Shown here: in pieces, positions 15,062-22,430 of the stretch
Numbering within the stretch: position 1 is the first letter of the stretch
Layout of the letters: the number at the start of each line of letters is the position of its first letter
NCBI RefSeq assembly: GCF_030151805.1
Contig: NZ_JASLCN010000069.1
Coordinates: 1 to 27,580, forward strand
DNA: 27,580 nt
Direction of reading: 5' to 3'
DNA from: Fluviicola sp.
Lineage (GTDB): Bacteria > Bacteroidota > Bacteroidia > Flavobacteriales_D > Crocinitomicaceae
Translations under genes and position numbers: made by a program
The notes under the pieces: generated by a model
Seen by the model: the letters and a program-made list of their open reading frames with translations, nothing else
Database searches by the model: none
What the model was told of the DNA's origin: nothing

Positions 15062-15823
15062 ATGACGAAGGCTAATGTATTAGTTGTAGAAGATGAATTC
15101 ATTGTTTCGAAGGATATCCAATCCAGTTTGAAAAAGCTTGGATATCAGGTGATTGGTGCAGCGCCGTCAGGGGAAAAAGCACTTGAATTACTCGAAGCAA
15201 ATCAGCCGGATATTGTTTTAATGGACATCATGTTGAAGGGCGAAATGAACGGAATTGAAACCGCAGAAATCGTCCGAAATCAATACTCCATTCCTGTCAT
15301 TTATCTGACAGCTTACGCCGACGAAGCAACTTTATCGAAAGCAAAAGTCACAGAACCTTACGGATATATTTTAAAGCCATTCAAAGAAATTGATCTGCAT
15401 ACGTCCATTGAAATGGCACTTTATAAACATAAAAAAGAGCAGGAAGTTGAGCGTGAACGCGATATGCTGTACTCTTTGGTTGAAAATAAAGAAAAAGATT
15501 CCCTCAATGAGTTCATCTTTGTGAAATCGAACAGCAAATTGGTGAAATTGAATATGCACGATATTTATTTCATTGAGGCTCTGAAAGATTACGTAGTTAT
15601 TAACACCAATGAAACAAGATACACGATCCATTCAACCATGAAGGATATCGAAACAAAATTGGGAACCGACCAGTTTATTCGCGTGCATCGTTCGTTTATT
15701 GTTCGCCTGGACAAAATTGCGTCTATTGATTTCCCGAATTTACAGTTGGAAAACGACCGCAAATTGATCCCGATCGGTGGTTCATACAGAGATGAACTGA
15801 CGAACCGGATTAAAATGCTTTAA
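15062..15823 (+). CDS. LytTR-type response regulator
   Basis: 253 aa. The receiver domain (1-125) has the acidic pair E10/D11, phospho-acceptor Asp55 in LMDIM, Thr83 and Lys105 in ILKPF. A helical linker (about 125-150) leads to a LytTR DNA-binding domain (about 150-250: FVKSNSKLVKLNMHDIYFIEA, FIRVHRSFIVRLDKI). LytTR domains bind DNA through beta strands and usually act with a histidine kinase. No kinase gene is adjacent, so the partner is unknown. It is the first gene to the right of the candidate origin. Confidence 0.95.
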   Translation: MTKANVLVVEDEFIVSKDIQSSLKKLGYQVIGAAPSGEKALELLEANQPDIVLMDIMLKGEMNGIETAEIVRNQYSIPVIYLTAYADEATLSKAKVTEPYGYILKPFKEIDLHTSIEMALYKHKKEQEVERERDMLYSLVENKEKDSLNEFIFVKSNSKLVKLNMHDIYFIEALKDYVVINTNETRYTIHSTMKDIETKLGTDQFIRVHRSFIVRLDKIASIDFPNLQLENDRKLIPIGGSYRDELTNRIKML

Positions 15824-15888
15824 ACAGAAACGTTCAAAACAGTGCAATTTGTTTTGAGTGCTTATTACCCCTTATTTTTTCGAAAAAT

Positions 15889-15901
15889 TCCGCTTCGCGG
15901 A
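15889..15901. other. Small hairpin TCCGC-TTC-GCGGA
   Basis: A 5-bp perfect stem with a 3-base loop, 66 bases after the LytTR gene. There is no T run, so it is a weak terminator at best. A longer version of the same motif lies inside the next gene at 16071-16089. Confidence 0.4.
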
Positions 15902-16013
15902 TCAAACACCACTTTAAAGAAGTCCGAATACACTTCCCTCAATATTTGAACGGTTACAGGTTTTATTTGAGAATAGTTAGGAATAATTCACTAGCATTGA
16001 GAAAAATAGGCTT

Positions 16014-17660
16014 ATGAAAGTAATACTACTCATCCTGGTATCAGCAAGTTCCTTTTTTGTTTCCGCACAGAAATCCGCTTTGCGGATTTTACATGTCAAG
16101 TTTGAAGATCAGCTAAGTGTTTCAGCAAATTCCGGAAAATTGATGATTGAAAATCATTCATATCCTGGTACAGAAGTTTTGGAACAATATGGTCATTGGG
16201 AACCGTTTTATTCGATAGATCCGCAACTTTTAGATCAATATTACGAAAAAGCGAAGCAGCGACTGAAAAAGAACCTGTCGAATCCGAAGACCTTATTTGA
16301 GTTTCATGTAAACGAGGGAGTGAATCTGGAAACGGTGAAAAAGGAATTAAAAAGTCTTTTGCATATCAAATATGTGAGCGTTCCTCCAACATTAAGCACG
16401 CCGGCTGTGCCGAATCTTCAATCTACACAGATTTATTTGTTCGATCAGAATCCGGGAATTCACGCAGAGGAATTTTGGAATACGTATAACAACCATGGAG
16501 CAGGAATCAAAATCTGTGATATCGAATATCAGTTCAATATGAATCACGCGGATTTACCCCAGGTTACGATTATCGGTCCGACGCCGGAAGATCCTGGTTT
16601 TGGAAACGATCATGGAACAGCTGTATTGGGTGAAATTGCTTCCCTGGATAACGGAAACGGAACAACCGGAATTGCTCACGAAAGTCAATTGTTTTTTGCC
16701 GGAGCCTATGTTGATATGGCTTATTACCTGGAAGAAGCTTTAATCAGCACGTTAACGGAATTGGGAGAAGGAGACATCGTATTGATTGAGCAACAGACTG
16801 TGGCATTTGAAGGAACAGCGGAAGAAGGTTATGCACCGGTTGAATGGTATGAACCTTTTTACGATGCCATTCAGTTGGTTTCCGGAAACGGAATCATTGT
16901 AGTAGAAGCTGCAGGAAACGGTAACAGAAACCTCGATCACCCGATGTTTGGTATGGATAATAACGGACATTATCCTTTCCTGGAGGAAAACTGGTCGGAA
17001 GCGATTATGGTTGGAGCAGGAGCCGTTGGTTTGGATGATACGCCACGTTCCAGAATGTGGTTCTCCAATTACGGAAGCAGAATTGATGTTCAGGGAAATG
17101 GAGAAGGAGTTGTGACAACCGGTTATGGAACGGCTTATTCTGCTGAAGGAGAAAATCAGTATTACAGCAATACCTTCGGCGGAACTTCCGGGGCTTCGCC
17201 CATCGTTGTTGGTGCTGTGGCTTTACTGCAATCATTGAATGAAGAGCATAATGGAAACAGGTTAACAGTGAATACGATCAGAGATTTGCTCGTGAGTACC
17301 GGAAAACCACAGGTTGCAGGAGATTTTCCGGTTACAGAAAAAATCGGGCCGCTGCCGAATGTCTTTGCAGCTGCAAACGCGATGATAACCGGTGAATTGG
17401 GAATAGAGCAAATTGAAAAAGATGGGTTCAGTATTTATCCGAATCCGGGTAAAGGTTCTTTCAAAGTGTATGTTCCGAATCAATGGGTTCAGCAGCTGAA
17501 TTTAAGAGATCTTACGGGAAAAGAAATTCCGGCAACATATGCCAAAACTCAAATGGGATTTGAATTTTTAAACGGAAATCTGGCGCCTGGAATGTATTAT
17601 TTATCATTGATATATACAGACGGAACCGTTGTTACAAAATCCGTTCAGATTGCGGATTAA
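16014..17660 (+). CDS. Secreted S8 (subtilisin-like) serine protease with T9SS type A sorting domain
   Basis: 548 aa. The signal peptide covers about 1-18 (LLILVSASSFFVSAQ). Residues 20-125 look like a propeptide. The catalytic residues are Asp169 (KICDIEYQFNMNHADL), His200 (NDHGTAVLG), oxyanion Asn302 (EAAGNGN) and Ser392 (GGTSGASPIVVGA). The His loop is NDHGTAV rather than the usual HGTHV. The last 80 residues (FSIYPNPGKGSFKV..., LTGKEI, LAPGMYYLSL, VTKSVQI) form the T9SS type A sorting domain, so the protein is exported across the outer membrane and the tail removed or anchored. It is a single gene ending in a clear terminator. Confidence 0.95.
   Translation: MKVILLILVSASSFFVSAQKSALRILHVKFEDQLSVSANSGKLMIENHSYPGTEVLEQYGHWEPFYSIDPQLLDQYYEKAKQRLKKNLSNPKTLFEFHVNEGVNLETVKKELKSLLHIKYVSVPPTLSTPAVPNLQSTQIYLFDQNPGIHAEEFWNTYNNHGAGIKICDIEYQFNMNHADLPQVTIIGPTPEDPGFGNDHGTAVLGEIASLDNGNGTTGIAHESQLFFAGAYVDMAYYLEEALISTLTELGEGDIVLIEQQTVAFEGTAEEGYAPVEWYEPFYDAIQLVSGNGIIVVEAAGNGNRNLDHPMFGMDNNGHYPFLEENWSEAIMVGAGAVGLDDTPRSRMWFSNYGSRIDVQGNGEGVVTTGYGTAYSAEGENQYYSNTFGGTSGASPIVVGAVALLQSLNEEHNGNRLTVNTIRDLLVSTGKPQVAGDFPVTEKIGPLPNVFAAANAMITGELGIEQIEKDGFSIYPNPGKGSFKVYVPNQWVQQLNLRDLTGKEIPATYAKTQMGFEFLNGNLAPGMYYLSLIYTDGTVVTKSVQIAD
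16071..16089 (+). other. Hairpin inside the protease signal-peptide coding region
   Basis: AAATCCGC and GCGGATTT pair perfectly around TTT, followed by TTAC. It lies at codons 20-26 of the S8 protease gene and resembles a weak terminator or attenuator. Confidence 0.4.
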
Positions 17661-17686
17661 TGCTTATAGTTGGTAAACCTCAAAAA

Positions 17687-17724
17687 AAGCTGTCTGACTT
17701 CGATCGGGCAGCTTGTTGTTTTTC
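17687..17724 (+). terminator. Intrinsic terminator of the S8 protease gene
   Basis: AAGCTGTCTGA (17687-17697) pairs with TCGGGCAGCTT (17704-17714), with two G-T wobbles, around CTTCGA. A T-rich tract follows. Confidence 0.85.
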
Positions 17725-17807
17725 CCCTCTTTGAGTTTTGAAAAAATAACTCCTTGTTTTTGGCGTTAAATGAAATCACGATTTGCAGTTAAACATTATT
17801 TTAGAAT

Positions 17808-18212
17808 ATGGAAAATCTGATCATTTCAACGGAAAAAAGCAGGCTGGACCCCGAATACATTACGGCATTTATTTCAAAAACTTACTGGGCAAAGGACAGA
17901 AGCCTGGAAACGATGCTTACCTGTATCGAAAATTCGCTCAACTTTGGTGTTTACCTCAACGGAAAACAAATCGGTTATGCGCGTGTAGTAACAGATTATG
18001 CACAATTTGCTTATATCATGGATGTGTTTATTGATGAAAAATACCAGGGAAAAGGATTTTCAAAGATTCTGATAAAATATATGTTGGAACACGAAGCATT
18101 GAGCAAGGTAAAAGTTTTACGTTTGGCGACTTCCGATGCACACGGATTGTATCGTAAATTCGGATTTACAGGATTATCAAAACCTGAAAATATGATGGAG
18201 CTATTTTGTTAA
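17808..18212 (+). CDS. GNAT family N-acetyltransferase
   Basis: 134 aa, single domain. The acetyl-CoA-binding motif A is VFIDEKYQGKGFSKILIKYM, with the Q/G-x-G core at 80-83. GLYRKFGFTGL near the C-terminus is the usual beta-bulge end of the fold. The substrate is not predictable from sequence. The ATG at 17808 begins a standard N-terminus. Confidence 0.9.
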   Translation: MENLIISTEKSRLDPEYITAFISKTYWAKDRSLETMLTCIENSLNFGVYLNGKQIGYARVVTDYAQFAYIMDVFIDEKYQGKGFSKILIKYMLEHEALSKVKVLRLATSDAHGLYRKFGFTGLSKPENMMELFC

Positions 18213-18259
18213 CTTTGGATGCTGCATCAGCTACCGATTAATTGAAAGATAAAGCTAAA

Positions 18260-19198
18260 ATGGAAAAATTCAGACAACTTGTAAAAATTAAAGAGATTTA
18301 TTCGAAAGGAGAAAATATTATTACATATCTCAAATCAATCAGTGGCAATAAGCAAAATACTGTTGAGGATATTCTTATAAGTTATGATTTTCAATCCGGG
18401 TCTTACATCAAAGGGTTTTCACAGAATCCGGAATTCAAAAAAAACTACTGTGCTTCACTAACAAATGTAATTGAGCGTTTAGGGACTTTTGATTCAATAA
18501 TGGAAGCAGGTGTTGGTGAAGGCACAACCTTGAATTTTGTGGTCGGAAACCTGACAAAAAAAACGTCCCACGTACTGGGATTTGATATTTCATGGTCCAG
18601 ACTCAAATTTGCCAAAGAATTTTTAAACGAGTTCAATTTGCAGGAAACGAACTTGTTTACAGCGAATTTGTTTGAAATACCACTACCGGATAATTCTGTT
18701 GATATTGTTTATACTTCTCACTCCTTAGAACCAAATGGAGGCAATGAAAAAGAAGCATTACAGGAATTGTACCGAGTAACGGGCAAATACCTGGTTCTGC
18801 TTGAGCCGGCTTATGAATTTGCCGATGAACCGGCAAAGAAACGAATGAATGAGCACGGCTATGTTACCGGGTTGCATGCCACGGCAGTGGAATTAGGATA
18901 CAAGATTATAGAACACCGCTTGTTTGATTACTCCATAAATCCATTGAATCCGACCGGAATCATCGTCATTGAAAAAAATGCCGAAAACGCCGGGGAAATC
19001 GATTTAAGATGTCCGATATCATTAACAAAACTGATCAAATACAGTGATTCGCTGCTTTATAGCAAAGAAAGCTTTTTAGCTTATCCCGTAATTGATGGAA
19101 TCCCGTGTCTTCTAAAAGAAAACTCCATATTGGCAACTCATTTGTTGACAGATTACGATGAGTACAAAAAAGAAAATGAGATACATACAAAGAGTTAA
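18260..19198 (+). CDS. Class I SAM methyltransferase with C-terminal Trm112-like domain
   Basis: 312 aa from the first ATG (18260); a TTG at 18242 in the same frame would add six residues but has no support. SAM-binding motif I is MEAGVGEGTT (81-90), motif II includes GFDISWSR (107-114), and an acidic/Pro loop follows (NLFEIPLPDNSVDIVYTSHSLE). Residues 250-290 (DLRCPISLTKL, AYPVIDGIPCLLKEN) resemble the Trm112/UPF0434 zinc-ribbon fold, though only two of the usual four cysteines remain. Trm112 normally acts as a partner of methyltransferases; here it seems fused. The substrate is unknown. Confidence 0.82.
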   Translation: MEKFRQLVKIKEIYSKGENIITYLKSISGNKQNTVEDILISYDFQSGSYIKGFSQNPEFKKNYCASLTNVIERLGTFDSIMEAGVGEGTTLNFVVGNLTKKTSHVLGFDISWSRLKFAKEFLNEFNLQETNLFTANLFEIPLPDNSVDIVYTSHSLEPNGGNEKEALQELYRVTGKYLVLLEPAYEFADEPAKKRMNEHGYVTGLHATAVELGYKIIEHRLFDYSINPLNPTGIIVIEKNAENAGEIDLRCPISLTKLIKYSDSLLYSKESFLAYPVIDGIPCLLKENSILATHLLTDYDEYKKENEIHTKS

Positions 19199-19302
19199 AA
19201 AACAAAATACGGAAAGGGATTTCAGACAGTATGTTTGTTATACAGGCAATTGGAAATGTTGCTAAACTATTTTTATTTTGCTAAAAAAGTAGATGGATAG
19301 CA

Positions 19303-19995
19303 ATGAGTGATAACGATACAAAACGACTTTCGCGCCTGACGGCGATCATCACGCAACTGCAAACAAAACGGCTTTTGACAGCAACAGAACTGGCCGATAA
19401 ATTTTCGGTGAGTGTTCGCACAATCTACCGCGATATCCGGGCATTGGAGCAAGCCGGAATTCCCATTTTTACCGAAGAAGGAAAAGGTTATTCGTTGATG
19501 GATGGCTACAGACTTCCACCCGTAATGTTTACCGAAAAACAAGCCAATGCATTGATTGTTGCGGAGCAATTGGTTCTGAAAAACAAGGATGCTTCTTTTG
19601 TGAAAGACTATTCGGAAGCCATTGAAAAAATCAAAGCGGTTTTAGGAAACCCTATCAAAGACAAAGCTGATTTGCTGGTGGGAAGAACCCGCTTCAGTCA
19701 AAACATTAACGGAGACAGAAACAGCAACAGTTTGTCGGATTTGCAGTTTGCGCTGACCAATTTCTGCGTTACGAAGATTGAATATACCAACGAAGCTGAA
19801 AAAACCACCAACCGATTGATAGAACCTTTTGCCTTGTTGAGTACGCAGGAAAACTGGCTTTTGGTTGCCTGGTGCCGCTTACGCGGAGATTTCCGTTTTT
19901 TCCGGCTCGACCGCATCAAAAGCCTTCATGTTCTTGGAGAAAAATTTGAACCGCATCAAATGACCTTGCAGGAATATTTCGACAAATATCATTAA
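19303..19995 (+). CDS. YafY-type transcriptional regulator (HTH_11 + WYL)
   Basis: 230 aa. The N-terminal winged helix-turn-helix is LTATELADKFSVSVRTIYRDIRALEQAG (25-52). The WYL domain occupies about 155-215 (NWLLVAWCRLRGDFRFFRLDRIKSL). WYL proteins of this build are DNA-binding regulators that sense nucleic acid or other small ligands. An inverted repeat TGACA-N6-TGTCA lies 17 bases after its stop, in the promoter of the next gene, and is a likely operator. Confidence 0.92.
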   Translation: MSDNDTKRLSRLTAIITQLQTKRLLTATELADKFSVSVRTIYRDIRALEQAGIPIFTEEGKGYSLMDGYRLPPVMFTEKQANALIVAEQLVLKNKDASFVKDYSEAIEKIKAVLGNPIKDKADLLVGRTRFSQNINGDRNSNSLSDLQFALTNFCVTKIEYTNEAEKTTNRLIEPFALLSTQENWLLVAWCRLRGDFRFFRLDRIKSLHVLGEKFEPHQMTLQEYFDKYH

Positions 19996-20012
19996 AACCC
20001 GTTTTTCACCCC

Positions 20013-20028
20013 TGACATAAGGCTGTCA
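20013..20028. promoter_or_regulatory. Candidate operator for the WYL regulator
   Basis: TGACATAAGGCTGTCA is an inverted repeat of TGACA with a 6-base spacer. It lies just upstream of a -7 box in the -33 region of the DUF1761 gene, where a bound protein would block or activate transcription. Confidence 0.5.
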
Positions 20029-20039
20029 CAACCCGGATT

Positions 20040-20047
20040 TAGCTTTG
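20040..20047 (+). promoter_or_regulatory. -7 promoter box for the DUF1761 gene
   Basis: TAGCTTTG fits TAnnTTTG. The candidate operator occupies the -33 position. Confidence 0.5.
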
Positions 20048-20055
20048 CATCATAA

Positions 20056-20490
20056 ATGTATAAAATGAATGTAATGATGAATCAATTGACAAATTTGAAT
20101 TGGGTAAGTGTTTTGGTTGCTTTTGTAGCGTATTGCGTGCTCGGAGCATTGTGGTTTACACTTTTATTTGTGAAACAGTACAAAATCTCTTTGGGAAAGG
20201 CAAACGAAGAATTGAATAATAAAGCACCGATTTTCATTCTTGGTCCGGCGCTCTGTTCTTTGGTAATTACTATTGCAAATGCGGTTTTGTTTTACGCGCT
20301 GAATATCTCCGCGTTCAATGAAGCTGTGGAATTTTCGTTCGTTGTTGGTTTCGGGTTTTTAGTTGCGAACACACTGAATATTGCGATTAATCCGAATATT
20401 CCGCGACCGATCCATTACGGAATTATCAGCGGAACGTATCATTTAGCGGGTATTTTCATTGTAAACTGTATTTTAGTTGCAATGAAATAA
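20056..20490 (+). CDS. DUF1761 family small membrane protein
   Basis: 144 aa with four hydrophobic stretches (VSVLVAFVAYCVLGALWFTL, IFILGPALCSLVITIANAVLF, SFVVGFGFLVANTL, YHLAGIFIVNCILVAM). This is the DUF1761 pattern; the function is unknown. The 20056 start would leave almost no leader after the -7 box, so the ATG at 20065, 20074 or 20077 is possible. The next gene starts 17 bases on, so they probably share a transcript. Confidence 0.8.
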   Translation: MYKMNVMMNQLTNLNWVSVLVAFVAYCVLGALWFTLLFVKQYKISLGKANEELNNKAPIFILGPALCSLVITIANAVLFYALNISAFNEAVEFSFVVGFGFLVANTLNIAINPNIPRPIHYGIISGTYHLAGIFIVNCILVAMK

Positions 20491-20506
20491 AAATACCGGT
20501 TTCGGA

Positions 20507-21094
20507 ATGAAAATCAACGAACAGGAAATAGAAACTTTTTGTCCGGAAAGCCAGGAGGATTGGAGGCAATGGTTGACGGAAAATCATCAGTCAAGACAAT
20601 CCGTCTGGCTTGTTTATTACAGAAAGAAATCCGACAAATCAAGCATTTCCTGGAGCGATGCGGTGGATGAAGCACTTTGCTTCGGGTGGATCGACAGCAC
20701 CAAAAAAACAATCGACGAAGAGCGCTTTATCCAGTTTTTCAGCAAACGAAAACCAAAGAGTGGCTGGTCAAAGATCAATAAAGAAAAGATTGAAAAACTG
20801 ATCCTTGAAAAGCGGATGACCCAAGCCGGTTTGGATAGCATTGAAAAGGCAAAACAAAACGGCTCCTGGACGATTCTGGATGAGGTAGAAGAACTGATCA
20901 TTCCGGAAGATTTGCTTCAGGCATTTGAAACGCAACCTGCATCAGCGGAGTTTTTCCTAGGTTTAAGTAAGTCTGTACGGAAAATGATGTTGCACTGGAT
21001 TACGTTCGCGAAGCGGGCAGAAACGCGGCAAAAAAGAATCAACGAATTGATGGAATTTGCTGCCAAAGGAGAGAAACCAAAGCAATTCAGGTAA
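20507..21094 (+). CDS. YdeI/OmpD-associated (OmdA) family protein
   Basis: 195 aa. FCPESQEDWRQWLTENHQ, VWLVYYRKKSDKSSISWSDA and DEALCFGWIDSTKK match the N-terminal OmdA/YdeI family pattern. The C-terminal part (LSKSVRKMMLHWITFAKRAETR, KGEKPKQFR) is the helical OmdA segment. Annotations as bacteriocin protection rest on homology; I cannot confirm a function here. Confidence 0.85.
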   Translation: MKINEQEIETFCPESQEDWRQWLTENHQSRQSVWLVYYRKKSDKSSISWSDAVDEALCFGWIDSTKKTIDEERFIQFFSKRKPKSGWSKINKEKIEKLILEKRMTQAGLDSIEKAKQNGSWTILDEVEELIIPEDLLQAFETQPASAEFFLGLSKSVRKMMLHWITFAKRAETRQKRINELMEFAAKGEKPKQFR

Positions 21095-21102
21095 TAGTAT
21101 TT

Positions 21103-21110
21103 AAAGGAGG
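21103..21110 (+). promoter_or_regulatory. Strong Shine-Dalgarno of the DinB-family gene
   Basis: AAAGGAGG is complementary to the 16S 3' end. Most starts in this window lack such an element, as usual for Bacteroidota, so this one stands out. Confidence 0.6.
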
Positions 21111-21115
21111 AAATG

Positions 21116-21694
21116 ATGACAGACGACTATTTGAATAGTGTGCGAAAGCAATTTGCGTATTACAAACAACTCGGGGATAACACCTTCTCACAGTTGCGGG
21201 ATGAACACCTGTTTTGGACATACAACGATGAAAGCAACAGCATTGCGGTTATAGTGAAGCATCTTTCGGGGAACATGCTTTCCCGATGGACGGATTTTCT
21301 GACAAGCGACGGCGAAAAGGAGTGGCGAAACCGCGATTCGGAATTTGAAGATCCCATTACAACCCGGCAAGAACTTGTTGATAAGTGGAACGAAGGTTGG
21401 AAGTGTTTTTTCGACGCGTTGAATGCATTAAAAACAGAAGATCTGGATAAAACCATTTACATCCGCAACCAGGGACATTCCGTAATAGAAGCGATCAACC
21501 GACAGTTGGCGCATTATCCGTATCACGTTGGCCAGATCGTTTTCATTGGAAAAATGCTTTCCGAAAACGGATGGAACTCACTTTCTATTCCCAAAGGAAA
21601 ATCCCGGGACTTCAATGCGGAGAAATTTTCAAACCCGAAACAAAAGCAGCATTTCACAGATGAATTTCTGAAGGACAAAGCAAAAAAGGAATAA
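21116..21694 (+). CDS. DinB/DUF1572 family protein
   Basis: 192 aa from the second of two adjacent ATGs. The AAAGGAGG element (21103-21110) is 5 bases from ATG 21116 but only 2 from ATG 21113, so the second is preferred. IAVIVKHLSGNMLSRWTDFL and QLAHYPYHVGQIVFIGKML show the four-helix DinB fold with metal-site histidines. A thiol or detoxification-type role is typical of the family; the substrate is unknown. Confidence 0.88.
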   Translation: MTDDYLNSVRKQFAYYKQLGDNTFSQLRDEHLFWTYNDESNSIAVIVKHLSGNMLSRWTDFLTSDGEKEWRNRDSEFEDPITTRQELVDKWNEGWKCFFDALNALKTEDLDKTIYIRNQGHSVIEAINRQLAHYPYHVGQIVFIGKMLSENGWNSLSIPKGKSRDFNAEKFSNPKQKQHFTDEFLKDKAKKE

Positions 21695-21726
21695 GTGTGT
21701 GGAATTTGGAATGAAAACTGCCTGAA

Positions 21727-22242
21727 ATGTTTTGGAAGAAGAAAAAGAATCCATGCGAAATATGTGGCAAAATGCATACTAAACTGCCTGCAATCGGTTT
21801 TGATGCACCGTTTTATTATCACGAATTATCGGATGAAGAAAAGGCAGAAATGGCGGAAATCTCAGATGATTTTTGCGTCATTACTCATCCGGAACAAACA
21901 GATCGGTTTATTCGAACGGTTTTGAGTATCCCGGTTATAGATGGATGTGAGGAATTGGATTGCGGAATCTGGGTTTCTGTCAGCGAAAAGACCTTTGAAG
22001 AATACAAATCAGAGTTTAAAAAAGATTCGGAGCTAAAAACATATTTTGGAATGATCAGCAATGAATGGAACGATTACGAAAAAAGTACGCTCAATTTGCA
22101 TGTCAATATAGAAACAAGAAACGGAAATCTCCGCCGGGAAATCACACCGCATGAAGCAGATCATCCCTTAATTTCAGATTGGGAAAATGGAATAACATTA
22201 TCTGAAGCAGAGAAACGAATTGAAAGAATAAAAATCATTTAA
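21727..22242 (+). CDS. DUF2199 family protein
   Basis: 171 aa. The N-terminal C-x2-C-G-x2-H (Cys10, Cys13, His17) and the later CVITHPEQTDRFIRTVLSIPV and CGIWVSVSEKTFEEYKSEF fit DUF2199, a family of unknown function with a possible zinc site. It follows the DinB-family gene by 32 bases and ends before a large hairpin terminator. Confidence 0.82.
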   Translation: MFWKKKKNPCEICGKMHTKLPAIGFDAPFYYHELSDEEKAEMAEISDDFCVITHPEQTDRFIRTVLSIPVIDGCEELDCGIWVSVSEKTFEEYKSEFKKDSELKTYFGMISNEWNDYEKSTLNLHVNIETRNGNLRREITPHEADHPLISDWENGITLSEAEKRIERIKII

Positions 22243-22277
22243 AACTTTGCGTTCTTCGCTTCTTTGCGTTTAATATT
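22243..22277. repeat. CTTTGCG-type triplicated phrase
   Basis: CTTTGCGTT, CTTCGCTT and CTTTGCGTTTA occur in tandem directly after the DUF2199 stop. Similar CTTTGCG runs occur in Bacteroidota intergenic DNA from memory; a repeat-family search would settle it. Confidence 0.4.
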
Positions 22278-22318
22278 AGAATAAAGGTTATTGGGATATA
22301 GAGAATGAGTATAAAAAG

Positions 22319-22364
22319 AAAAAGCCCCGGTCATTGAGCGAAGTCGAAATGCCGGGGCTTTTTT
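22319..22364. terminator. Bidirectional terminator with repeat-like loop
   Basis: Arms AAAAAGCCCCGG and CCGGGGCTTTTTT pair, with a single bulged T and an inner CATT/AATG extension, around GAGCGAAGTCGA. A and T runs on either side let it work in both directions between the convergent DUF2199 and rnr genes. Confidence 0.85.
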
Positions 22365-22430
22365 ATCTGTGTAATTTGTTAAATCTGCGGAAGAATCTTA
22401 TCCGTTCATTCCGAATGACTATTGATTTAA

